From Methanospirillum lacunae (GTDB lineage: Archaea > Halobacteriota > Methanomicrobia > Methanomicrobiales > Methanospirillaceae), in the NCBI RefSeq assembly GCF_046195335.1, contig NZ_CP176093.1: DNA of 64,000 nt, one strand, 5' to 3'. The translations under genes were made by a program, and so were the position numbers. The notes beneath the pieces are model-generated. The model searched no databases. It saw only the letters and a program-made list of their open reading frames with translations, and was not told the origin of the DNA. Of the stretch, positions 1 to 8,792 are shown piece by piece. The first letter of the stretch is position 1. The number at the start of each line of letters is the position of its first letter.

Positions 1-125
1 TCAGCAGTAGATGCATACGTAGTTACCCGGTATTACAGATCATGTAATTACAGGACATTAGGTCTTTGAATCTCAAAATTTCTAATTATTATTAATCATA
101 ACCCAAAAAAAAGCATTATGATATC

Positions 126-947
126 ATGAACAAGAATAAATTATTCATCGGAAATCTGCATTACTCGGTCACTGAAGACCAGTTACGAACTTTATTTGCC
201 CCCTATGGCAATCTCATCAATGTCAAAGTAATGCAGGGCAAAGGATACGGATTTATTGAAATGGGGACACCCGAACAGGCTCAGAAAATAAAAGACACCC
301 TCAGTGAATCAATATTCCAGGGAAGAAGACTACTCATCGATGGTGTACCATCAAAACGATCAGAACCCAGGAAATGGGCTTCGTTATCTGATGAGCCCCA
401 CAGGCCAAAGCGAAAGCCAGACACGAGAAATTATTCTGACCGGAAACCTCGATCAGAAGTATCTGTCAAGCCAGCAGAGCAGGCTCACCATCTTGTCGAT
501 GTGACAGATGAGTTCAAAAAAACTAAAAAACCTGAACAGAAGCCGGAGAAGCCAGCAGTCCGTATCGGCCAGTATGCAGCTCCGGTCTCCGATCAAAAGA
601 GCCAGAAGGCAGTACCTTCAGATCGTAACACGCAAGAAACAGGTTCTAAAAGGAAACAAGAGAGTAGAGATCAACCTAATAGAAAACCCTCACAGTCACC
701 GGTCCAGGGAAAAAAGACCAGTCAACCGGGAAACAAGGGAGATTCTAACCGCAGATCCAACGAAGCAAAGCCTAAGAAAATAAAAGAAGCCCCACCAAAG
801 AACCCGCATCCATACCAGGGGTCTAAGAAAACAAAATCCTCACCAAGACCTAATCGTGAACGGAAGCAGGATACGTCCGAACCTCAGGAAGACGAAAGGG
901 TGAGTTATCTCAAATACATGGCATCACGAGCTGAAAAGAAAGAATAG
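126..947 (+). CDS. RRM-domain RNA-binding protein with long basic tail
   Basis: A single RNA-recognition motif fills residues 5-75: RNP2 is LFIGNL (6-11) and RNP1 is KGYGFIEM (39-46), both with the aromatic residues that stack on RNA bases. The remaining ~195 residues are rich in Lys, Arg, Ser, Pro and Gln, look disordered, and probably add non-specific RNA affinity. The role is inferred as RNA binding or chaperoning in the cytoplasm; the target is unknown. The ATG at 126 has no convincing Shine-Dalgarno sequence, so the mRNA may have a short leader. A second RRM protein lies at 15445-15903. The domain call is secure, the function open. Confidence 0.85.
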   Translation: MNKNKLFIGNLHYSVTEDQLRTLFAPYGNLINVKVMQGKGYGFIEMGTPEQAQKIKDTLSESIFQGRRLLIDGVPSKRSEPRKWASLSDEPHRPKRKPDTRNYSDRKPRSEVSVKPAEQAHHLVDVTDEFKKTKKPEQKPEKPAVRIGQYAAPVSDQKSQKAVPSDRNTQETGSKRKQESRDQPNRKPSQSPVQGKKTSQPGNKGDSNRRSNEAKPKKIKEAPPKNPHPYQGSKKTKSSPRPNRERKQDTSEPQEDERVSYLKYMASRAEKKE

Positions 948-957
948 ACCTTCTGAA

Positions 958-2142
958 ATGACGCTCGAAGACGTTGAAAAGATACCGGTTGGGCTGGTCA
1001 GGTGTGATGAGTATGATGAGGATCTGATAGAACAGGCTGTCAGGGATGCCATCAACCTGGCAGGTGGGATCAACAGATTCTTAAAACCAGGTATGCATGT
1101 CCTGGTAAAGCCCAACCTCCTTATGGGAGCTGATCCTTCAAAAGCAGTCTGTACCCACCCCGCAGTATTGAAGGCAGTCTGTACTGTTATTACCGGACAT
1201 GGCTGCACCGTCACCATCGCTGACAGTCCAGGGGCCGGTATCCCATATAAACCCAGAAATCTTATCAAAGCCTATGATCTTGCAGGATACACTGAACTAG
1301 GTACCTGCCCTGATGTGACCTTAAACAAAGATACCTCTTCACGAACAGTTTCATTTCCAGATGGATTCTTTGTCAGGCAATTCGAGATCATCTCGCCAAT
1401 CCTTGACGCCGATGCTGTCGTTGTCGTCTCAAAACTCAAGACCCATATCTACACTGGCTTGACCGGTGCAACAAAGAACATGTTCGGGGCAATCCCGGGC
1501 CTTGATAAGCCACCATATCATGCACGGATGCAGGATGATCTCCTCTTTGGAAAGATGCTCATTGACCTGAACCGTTGTGTAAAACCAATACTTCAGGTGA
1601 TGGATGCCATAGAAATCATGGAAGGTGATGGTCCGATGGCAGGAACTCCTGCTCACCTGGGAGCTATTCTTGCAAGTCCTGATTACATAGCCACTGATAT
1701 TGTTGCAGCAAGACTCATAGGATTTGAACCTCTCTCAATTGGGAGCATAAAAGCTGCAAAAGAGAAGGGCTTGACCGATGAGAGCCGTATAGATGTTAAA
1801 GGGGCAACGATTCAGGAACTAACCCGACCTGATATAATAAAACCTCAAACTCAAATACCAGGAGGTAACAGCACATGGATTCGAAGCCTGTTCCGTCCAG
1901 TAGTATATCGACTGGCGGGATCGTACACCCTGCATCCTCACCTTATCAGACATAAATGTACCAGATGCCATAAATGTGAGCGAATATGTCCGGTAAGTGC
2001 GGTGAATCTTCAAGATGGGTACCCAATATTTGACAAAAATACGTGTATCAGGTGTTATTGTTGTCATGAGATGTGTGATTCACATGCTATTAGCCTTCAA
2101 CCAGGACTGCTCTACCGGATACTGAGGCCGTTTATCAGGTAA
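958..2142 (+). CDS. DUF362 protein with C-terminal 2x[4Fe-4S] ferredoxin domain
   Basis: Residues ~10-300 match the DUF362 family, with the family-type stretches KPNLL near the start and VVVVSKLKTH followed by a Gly-rich segment in the middle. Two ferredoxin cysteine motifs close the protein, CTRCHKCERICP (about 334-345) and CIRCYCCHEMC (about 363-373), enough for two [4Fe-4S] clusters. A cytoplasmic redox role is likely, but the substrate of this family is generally not known. It starts 10 nt after the RRM gene stop, so co-transcription is possible although no functional link is evident. Length (394 aa) is normal for the ferredoxin-fused form. Confidence 0.85.
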   Translation: MTLEDVEKIPVGLVRCDEYDEDLIEQAVRDAINLAGGINRFLKPGMHVLVKPNLLMGADPSKAVCTHPAVLKAVCTVITGHGCTVTIADSPGAGIPYKPRNLIKAYDLAGYTELGTCPDVTLNKDTSSRTVSFPDGFFVRQFEIISPILDADAVVVVSKLKTHIYTGLTGATKNMFGAIPGLDKPPYHARMQDDLLFGKMLIDLNRCVKPILQVMDAIEIMEGDGPMAGTPAHLGAILASPDYIATDIVAARLIGFEPLSIGSIKAAKEKGLTDESRIDVKGATIQELTRPDIIKPQTQIPGGNSTWIRSLFRPVVYRLAGSYTLHPHLIRHKCTRCHKCERICPVSAVNLQDGYPIFDKNTCIRCYCCHEMCDSHAISLQPGLLYRILRPFIR

Positions 2143-2227
2143 CCGGGATGAAACAGACAAGCAGGATACAAAGGCTCTGTAATCAGGCAACAAGGTATTT
2201 TACCACTCATAGGTAACAGATCATCAC

Positions 2228-2893
2228 ATGTTGGAAACATTCCCTGGAGTTATCGATCTGTTCATTCATCTTGACAAATATCTTCCTGCGATGGTGGCTT
2301 CATACGGAAACCTCATCTACGGAATCCTGTTCGTAATAATCTTCTGCGAGACCGGGCTTGTAGTAACTCCATTTCTTCCCGGCGACTCACTTCTCTTTAT
2401 CTCCGGAACTGTTGCAGCAGTTGGAGGGCTCAATATTAGCTTACTTCTGGTTCTCATCACCTCTGCGGCAATTATTGGAGATAACGTAAACTACTTCATC
2501 GGGAGGTTTGTTGGTCAGAAAATTCTTGAACTAAACCTACCGATGATCAAAAAAGAGCATCTTGACAAGACCCACGAATACTTTGAAAAATACGGTCCGC
2601 TCACTATCATCGTTGCACGTTTTGCACCGTTTGTACGGACATTTACCCCATTTATTGCGGGAATGGGAGCAATGGAATATAAAAAATTCCTTCCATATGA
2701 TATCTGCGGAGGCATCCTATGGGTCTGTACATTCACTCTAGCTGGATATTTCCTTGGAACTATCCCGGTGATTAAGGAAAATATGTCGCTTGTTGCTCTC
2801 ATTATCATCGTGATCTCCCTTGGGGCAGTCGGATCCATTGTCCTTGAAATTATTCGCTTTTTAAAGAACTGTATAACCTGTCGAGGAAAGTAA
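2228..2893 (+). CDS. DedA/VTT-domain membrane protein
   Basis: This 221-residue integral membrane protein has the DedA (SNARE-associated/VTT) signature: an N-terminal hydrophobic hairpin ending in the ETG..VTPFLPGDSLLF segment, a central GDNVNYFIGRFVG segment, and the downstream FxARFAPFVRTFTPFIAGMG motif with its conserved Arg and Pro. Members of this family are thought to act in lipid scrambling or proton-dependent membrane homeostasis; the exact substrate here cannot be read from sequence. About 85 nt separate it from the gene upstream. Confidence 0.9.
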   Translation: MLETFPGVIDLFIHLDKYLPAMVASYGNLIYGILFVIIFCETGLVVTPFLPGDSLLFISGTVAAVGGLNISLLLVLITSAAIIGDNVNYFIGRFVGQKILELNLPMIKKEHLDKTHEYFEKYGPLTIIVARFAPFVRTFTPFIAGMGAMEYKKFLPYDICGGILWVCTFTLAGYFLGTIPVIKENMSLVALIIIVISLGAVGSIVLEIIRFLKNCITCRGK

Positions 2894-2953
2894 TACTTTA
2901 CAGGTTTAGGCTCTTTTCGTAACTTTTTTGATCTCTTGTCACGATCTCATACC

Positions 2954-3895
2954 ATGCGATACTACCCGGCACCTGAATCTTCTATCCAGATGTCAGATGT
3001 AATAAATGCTGTGAAAATGGCATTTTTGGATCATGGAAACGGAATTTGCACGATGCCACCAAAGAGTTATGTCCCACTTCCAGGTGGAGATTTTAGGACT
3101 ATGCCATCGTACCTTCCGAGTCTGAAAACTGCCGGTGTGAAGGTGGTGAATGTCCACCCAAATAACAGGGCACAGGGTCTTCCAACTGTGATGGGAACTA
3201 TCATCCTTCTCGATCCACCAACAGGAAGACCAGTTGCTATCTTTAATGCAACCGGGCTAACTAACCTTCGCACAGGTGCTGCTGCTGCAGTGGCAACAAG
3301 TACTCTTGCTCCGATGAAACAAGGAACTCTGGGCATGATTGGCGCAGGACAACAGGCACGGTCAGGCCTTTTAGCTATTAAGGAGGTATTGGAGATAGAA
3401 TCAGTCAGGGTTTGGTCACGAAGCCTGAAGACAGCAGAACATCTGGTTGCTGAATTCCCGACATTAGATATCACCATAACTAGCCCGAAACATACCGCTG
3501 ATTCTGATGTACTGTTGACCACGACTCCATCAGTAAAACCTGTTGTTATGAACGATTGGATCTCTGATGGAACCCATATCAATGCAATCGGGGCAGATGC
3601 ACCAGGAAAACAGGAACTTGAGTCAACTCTTCTTAGAAGAGCTGAAATATTCGTTGATGACATTGAGCAGGCAATTCATTCAGGAGAGGTAAACGTACCA
3701 ATAAGCAGTGGTTTTATCTCCCCGGATAGTATTAGAGGAACTCTCGGAGAAGTACTGGTTGGAAAAATACAACGAAGTAGCAGAGAGACCGTCACCATAT
3801 TTGACTCAACCGGGATTGCCATAACCGACCTTGCAGTAGCATCTGAAGCTGTAAAACATGGAAATTACATCGATCTTCCATTCCCGACAGGTTAA
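2954..3895 (+). CDS. ornithine cyclodeaminase / archaeal alanine dehydrogenase family protein
   Basis: The protein has the ornithine cyclodeaminase/mu-crystallin fold: a substrate-binding N-terminal part with KVVNVHPNN, the LTNLRTGAAAAVAT segment, then a Rossmann NAD site GMIGAGQQARSGL (about residues 127-139) and the acidic/INAIGAD stretch near 210. Archaeal members include NAD-dependent alanine dehydrogenase and ornithine cyclodeaminase; sequence alone does not separate the two. I chose the ATG at 2954; an in-frame TTG at 2936 would add six residues. The gene converges on the large kinase, leaving about 5 nt between stops. Confidence 0.82.
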   Translation: MRYYPAPESSIQMSDVINAVKMAFLDHGNGICTMPPKSYVPLPGGDFRTMPSYLPSLKTAGVKVVNVHPNNRAQGLPTVMGTIILLDPPTGRPVAIFNATGLTNLRTGAAAAVATSTLAPMKQGTLGMIGAGQQARSGLLAIKEVLEIESVRVWSRSLKTAEHLVAEFPTLDITITSPKHTADSDVLLTTTPSVKPVVMNDWISDGTHINAIGADAPGKQELESTLLRRAEIFVDDIEQAIHSGEVNVPISSGFISPDSIRGTLGEVLVGKIQRSSRETVTIFDSTGIAITDLAVASEAVKHGNYIDLPFPTG

Positions 3896-3900
3896 TGTAC

Positions 3901-6900
3901 CTACAAGGAGCGGATACCACCAGGTGGGATTACAATCTCAAACCGTGCCCCAACTCCAAATTCTCCGCTCTCTATGATAGACAATCCGGTAATAAAGAGG
4001 ATCTCACGGGAGAGGAAGAGTCCAAATCCGGTATTACTAAAATACCGTCGATTAAAGATATTCTCTTTCTCTGCCAGAGGAATACCTCCACCATCATCGC
4101 TACATATTAAAACGGTCTGATCTTCCTGTTTCTCAATGGAAAAGGAGATTTTAGTCAAACTTTTTCCATACCGGAGAGAATTGTCAATCAGATTAAAAAA
4201 GACCTTCTCAAGCAGCGGATCCGCAAATATTTCGCAGTTCTGAATATCTATTAATATCGTAACCTCTCTGGTGTCAAGCAGATGGGCTGCTTTCTGGATC
4301 ACTGAAGAGAGATTCTGCCATAAAGGAGACTGAATTCCAACAGTCTGGTAATCACGGGTAAAGAGGATTTGCCTTGTTATCGTGTCAGCAGTCTTCTTTT
4401 CTTTTGCGATCAGTCCCCGGCTCTCATCATTATCTGCTACATCTTCAGAAAGATCAAGATATCCACTCAGGACAGTCAACTGGTTGAGAATATCATGACG
4501 GGTAATACTTGATAGAAGATTCAGTTTTTTATTTGCGTTCTGAATTGCAGACTCGAATCTTTTTCTTTCAGAAATATCTCGACCTATTGAGAGAACCATC
4601 TGAACTCCCCGAAACTCATATGAATGGGAACTGATCTCTACGGGGACTGGGTCACCTGCTTTTGTCAAAATAATAGATTCGTAGGTTGCATGCCCGTATT
4701 TCTGAAGCATACTCATGTTATTATGTTCACGAGCTTTCGAATCACTATGAAAAATATCAGATGGGGAGAGGTTAAGAAGTTCTTCACGCTGATATCCAAG
4801 CAGACTACAAGCGGTATCGTTCACTTCAACAAACCCATCAGGTTTCCCGTTAATAATCCTGAATAGGAAAATTGCATCATTTGCAAGAGTAAAAACTGTC
4901 CTAAACCGCTCCTCACTCTCAAGTAGGGAGTTTTCTACCATCTTGCGTTCAGTGATATCTTCCAGGGTCTCAACTGCACCTATCACCTTTCCTGTATCAT
5001 CCCTAATCGGGGCAGCGGTAATAAAGAGCCATGAACCTCCACCCATTGTCGGGAAGAAATCCACCGCCTGATATCCTCCTTCAATGAGTTGTGATTTTTC
5101 ATAATGTTCAGGAAAAGAGGTGTTCGTTGTAGCATCAGCACCATCTACTACCAGATCTGCGATACAGGGACGTTTATCATGATAAAAAGCACGCCAGTGT
5201 TGATCAGTTCCTACCATCTCTTCAGCAGTAAGGTGTGAATAAGCCTCGAGAGCTGTATTCCAATAGATGATCCGGTGGTCCTGATCAATCACAAACTGAG
5301 TAATCGGTGAACCTTTTACGATAGCCTGCAGGGTATTCTCACTATCTCTTAATGCCTGTTCGGCACGAATCCTCCCCGATATATCTATTCCAATGGCTAC
5401 AAATTCTTCTGCTGAAAAATCAGAACCGACAAGTTTCCTCGTATTCCATAGAATCTCTTTCTGCTCACCAGTTTTTGTCAGGATGGTGGTTTGAAAATCC
5501 TGAAGGAACAGATTATTATTGATGATTCTGAATATCGCAGAAGTCACCGATTGTCGATATATGGGATCAGGATAGAGTGCTTTCCATATCCAGGATCGAC
5601 CTGAAACTTCGCTCCCTGCATATCCAGTTATCTCTTCAGCGGCATGGTTCCAGATCACAATCTTCCCATCTTTATCTAGTACCATCAACCAGACATTGGC
5701 ACTCATGATGATACTTTCCTGGAACCGTGTTAATGTCTGAATCTCTTCCTCTGCAGCTTTCTGATCAGAAATATCCTGCAAAACCTCGACTGCACCGATG
5801 ATGACACCATCTGAGCCACGGATAGGAGCAGCAGTAAAGTAGAGCCAGCAACCCTGTTCACCAATTTCAGGGAAGAAATCCACTGCTTCATAAGCACCGT
5901 CAATAAGCCTAGAAGGGGCATATTTGCCCAGATACCACCGGGGTATTTCATCTTTCTCCTCCTGAACAAGGAGATCTGCAAGACAGGGACGTTCAGAATG
6001 GTAAAATGCCCGCCAGTGATGATTAGTTCCTATGGTCTCATCGGCAGTTACATTGCTGTATTTCTCAAGTGCTTTGTTCCAATAGATCACCTGATGACTA
6101 CTGTTTATAACAAAAAGGGGGACTGGGGACTCATTTATCACTGCAGAAAGGATTGTTTCATTTCGTTTGAGTCGTTCATGAGTCTCAATCTGCTCAGTCA
6201 TATCCCTAAAAGTCCCTTCAATACCTGCGGGGTTTCCATCTTCCCCATAATAGACGTGACTGCTTGTAGATACAGGAACCGGAGTTCCATCATGTTTCTT
6301 CAGGGTTACAAGGTAGTTAGAAACCGATCCATTTCTATAGACATCTGCAATGAACCTGTCTCGCTCGGTGGGATCTGCATAAAATTCATTAGAGATATTC
6401 TTGCCAAGACATTCTTCCAGTGTTTTATACCCCATTAGAGCAAGGACACTCGGGCTTACCATAACTAGCCGACCCTCAAGATCGCTTCGATAAAATATGT
6501 CCTGAAGGTTTTCAATAACGCCCCGGTACTGGGATTCACTGTCTGTCAGAGCTAGAGTTGTCAATTTCTGACTTGTGATATCCTCCAGGGTCTCAAGGGC
6601 CCCGATTACTTTCCCAGTGTCATCCCTGATGAGAGTTGCAGTAAAAGAGAACCAAATCCCTCCTTTCCCCAAATGAGGAAAGAAATCAACACCTGAATAG
6701 GCATCAGGCACAATTGTTGATCTGACAACTTTGTCATCATACCATTCCTGTAGATGATCCTCATGACTGTCAAGAAGCAGATCAGCAAGACAAGGCCGCT
6801 TATCCTTGTAGAAGACACGCCAATGTTGATCTGTTCCAATAATCTCTGATTCATTAATGCCAGTTGAAACAACAAGGGCATTATTCCAATGAATCACACG

Positions 6901-7917
6901 GTGATCAGTATCTATCACAAACTGAGGAATAGGAGAACCTTGCAGGATAGCATTTAATTTAGCTTCATTAGACTTCAGTGCCTGTTCATTTTGGGCAATT
7001 GTTTGATACTGTGTCTGAAGTTCCTCCTCAGTTGAGAGAAGTTCCTCATATGAGGCTGCGAGTTCTTCTCCTTTTTTACGTAACTCTTCCTCGCTTCTTT
7101 TGCGGATAGTGATATCACGAATTATTCCGAGGAGAAGGTTTTTTTCATTTACCATTATCCTGGTCAGACTGACCTCGCTGTCAAATACTGTTCCATCAGC
7201 CCGTTGGTGTTTCCATTCAAATAACAGGGGTTTTCCAGAGAGGGCTTTTTGTATCTGGGCTGAACCCTTCTCTTTCGAAAGGGATCCATCTTCCTGATAT
7301 TCAGGAGAGAAATCCATTGGGGAACGTCCGATGACCGCTTCCAATGGTACCCCAAACAAAGCAGCAGTAGGTGGATTACATTCAATTATCTCGGTATTGT
7401 CCAGAAGAAGAATTGCATCAAAAGCTGAATCAAAGAGAGTATGGTACTTCTGTTCGTTCTCCCTTAATGCAGATTCAGCCCGATGCCGACGAACCAACTG
7501 ACGAATATGGTTGCTCATTTCGGCAAATTGTGATGTGGGGTCCCCCCCTTTCTGCAGGTAAAAATCTGCACCTTCTTTTAGTGCAGCAACCGCTACCTCT
7601 TCTCTGCCTCTCCCTGTGAAGATTATAAAAGGAATAGTGTTTCCACTACCACGGATTTGTTTTAAAAACTCGATCCCATCCATTCCAGGCATCTGGTAAT
7701 CAGAAACAATGACGTCAAAGACCTCATGTTGTATACGCTCAAGAGCACGACTGGGTGAAAATTCTGTTTGTACTTGTAGTTCTCCGGTTTTTTCAAGAAA
7801 TATTTTGCAGATTTCAAGAAGCATCTGCTCATCATCAACATACAGCACAGAGATCAATGATCTGCCCCCCCCTATCAGTGTGGGTATTCTCGTTGATAAC
7901 CAGATATTCTTTTCCAT
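3901..7917 (-). CDS. hybrid sensor histidine kinase REC-PAS(x7)-HK
   Basis: 1338 residues. Order: receiver domain about 22-135 (phospho-acceptor Asp in VSDYQMPGMDG, conserved Lys in YLQKGGD), then seven PAS modules, a histidine phosphorylation box SSITRHDILNQL near 1130 and an HATPase domain with DDGGGIPLAEKE and NTGFGLFLSRE. No transmembrane segment is visible, so it is a cytoplasmic sensor. PAS 2, 4 and 6 are closely related to each other and share HWR-FY-RPC-ADL. The ATG at 7917 was used; a TTG at 7857, just after a G-rich stretch, would give the family-typical beginning ISVLYVDDE and may be the true start. The ligand is unknown. Confidence 0.9.
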   Translation of the reverse strand: MEKNIWLSTRIPTLIGGGRSLISVLYVDDEQMLLEICKIFLEKTGELQVQTEFSPSRALERIQHEVFDVIVSDYQMPGMDGIEFLKQIRGSGNTIPFIIFTGRGREEVAVAALKEGADFYLQKGGDPTSQFAEMSNHIRQLVRRHRAESALRENEQKYHTLFDSAFDAILLLDNTEIIECNPPTAALFGVPLEAVIGRSPMDFSPEYQEDGSLSKEKGSAQIQKALSGKPLLFEWKHQRADGTVFDSEVSLTRIMVNEKNLLLGIIRDITIRKRSEEELRKKGEELAASYEELLSTEEELQTQYQTIAQNEQALKSNEAKLNAILQGSPIPQFVIDTDHRVIHWNNALVVSTGINESEIIGTDQHWRVFYKDKRPCLADLLLDSHEDHLQEWYDDKVVRSTIVPDAYSGVDFFPHLGKGGIWFSFTATLIRDDTGKVIGALETLEDITSQKLTTLALTDSESQYRGVIENLQDIFYRSDLEGRLVMVSPSVLALMGYKTLEECLGKNISNEFYADPTERDRFIADVYRNGSVSNYLVTLKKHDGTPVPVSTSSHVYYGEDGNPAGIEGTFRDMTEQIETHERLKRNETILSAVINESPVPLFVINSSHQVIYWNKALEKYSNVTADETIGTNHHWRAFYHSERPCLADLLVQEEKDEIPRWYLGKYAPSRLIDGAYEAVDFFPEIGEQGCWLYFTAAPIRGSDGVIIGAVEVLQDISDQKAAEEEIQTLTRFQESIIMSANVWLMVLDKDGKIVIWNHAAEEITGYAGSEVSGRSWIWKALYPDPIYRQSVTSAIFRIINNNLFLQDFQTTILTKTGEQKEILWNTRKLVGSDFSAEEFVAIGIDISGRIRAEQALRDSENTLQAIVKGSPITQFVIDQDHRIIYWNTALEAYSHLTAEEMVGTDQHWRAFYHDKRPCIADLVVDGADATTNTSFPEHYEKSQLIEGGYQAVDFFPTMGGGSWLFITAAPIRDDTGKVIGAVETLEDITERKMVENSLLESEERFRTVFTLANDAIFLFRIINGKPDGFVEVNDTACSLLGYQREELLNLSPSDIFHSDSKAREHNNMSMLQKYGHATYESIILTKAGDPVPVEISSHSYEFRGVQMVLSIGRDISERKRFESAIQNANKKLNLLSSITRHDILNQLTVLSGYLDLSEDVADNDESRGLIAKEKKTADTITRQILFTRDYQTVGIQSPLWQNLSSVIQKAAHLLDTREVTILIDIQNCEIFADPLLEKVFFNLIDNSLRYGKSLTKISFSIEKQEDQTVLICSDDGGGIPLAEKENIFNRRYFSNTGFGLFLSREILFITGLSIIESGEFGVGARFEIVIPPGGIRSL

Positions 7918-8006
7918 GGGGTTTTGCGGATTAAGGTATCTGGTTTTTTTGTAGAAAAGAGATGATTACCCTTGATACATGGTAAAACCTATGAGTTAGG
8001 TAGTGA

Positions 8007-8756
8007 ATGACATCAATAACTATCACCCTGCTAGGCACCAACGGCTGGTACCCAACAAAAACCGGAAATACCCTTTCCATCTTCATCCAGACACCAGAGG
8101 TAGCAATAATCCTGGACGCTGGAGATGGAATACACAAGGTCGCAGACATCTGCCCTGAAGTTCAAACACCGGCTTGCCTCTTCCTCTCACATTTTCATGT
8201 GGATCATATCAGTGGACTCCATACCCTTGCACGCTTCAGGTTCGCAAAAGGGCTTTCAATATATGGACCACCAGGCACCAGAGATCTCCTCACATCATTC
8301 ATAGGGTATCCATTCACTGTTCCAGTTGCAGAACTGCCATATCACGTGACTATCACCGATCTCCCTGAAGGAAGAACAGTCTGTGAAGTTCCTGTGACTG
8401 TAGCTCCTCTTGTCCATACCCAGATGGTTTACGGATATAGGTTTGAACTCGGAAAGATCATTGCTTTCTGTACCGATACCGGCCCATGTGAGAATTACAT
8501 AAAACTGGCCCAAAATACTGACTTGTTGATCTCCGAATGCTCCTATCTTCCCGGACAAGAGACACCAGCATGGCCACATATGAACCCGGAGATGGCAATT
8601 GATGCTGCCAGAAAAGCAGGTGCAAAGAGACTGGCACTCGTTCACTTTGCAGCTGATCTCTATACCAGCATCACACAGAGACGAGACATCAGAAATGTTG
8701 TAATAATGGGGGATGACCTTATCATCGGAGAGGATGATATGGTCATAAGGTTGTAA
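8007..8756 (+). CDS. metallo-beta-lactamase-fold hydrolase (RNase Z-like)
   Basis: This 249-residue MBL-fold protein carries the metal motif SHFHVDH (about residues 61-67), a later His in PLVHTQ, the bridging Asp in FCTDTG and the final His in LVHFAADLY, so both metal sites look complete. The order of motifs resembles RNase Z/ElaC-like and arylsulfatase-like members, but the long RNase Z exosite insertion is not obvious; the substrate remains undetermined. It is divergent from the large kinase, and its 3' end converges on cstA. Confidence 0.85.
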   Translation: MTSITITLLGTNGWYPTKTGNTLSIFIQTPEVAIILDAGDGIHKVADICPEVQTPACLFLSHFHVDHISGLHTLARFRFAKGLSIYGPPGTRDLLTSFIGYPFTVPVAELPYHVTITDLPEGRTVCEVPVTVAPLVHTQMVYGYRFELGKIIAFCTDTGPCENYIKLAQNTDLLISECSYLPGQETPAWPHMNPEMAIDAARKAGAKRLALVHFAADLYTSITQRRDIRNVVIMGDDLIIGEDDMVIRL

Positions 8757-8792
8757 AGAAGAAACCCATGGAAAGACCAAGGCCACCGGACC

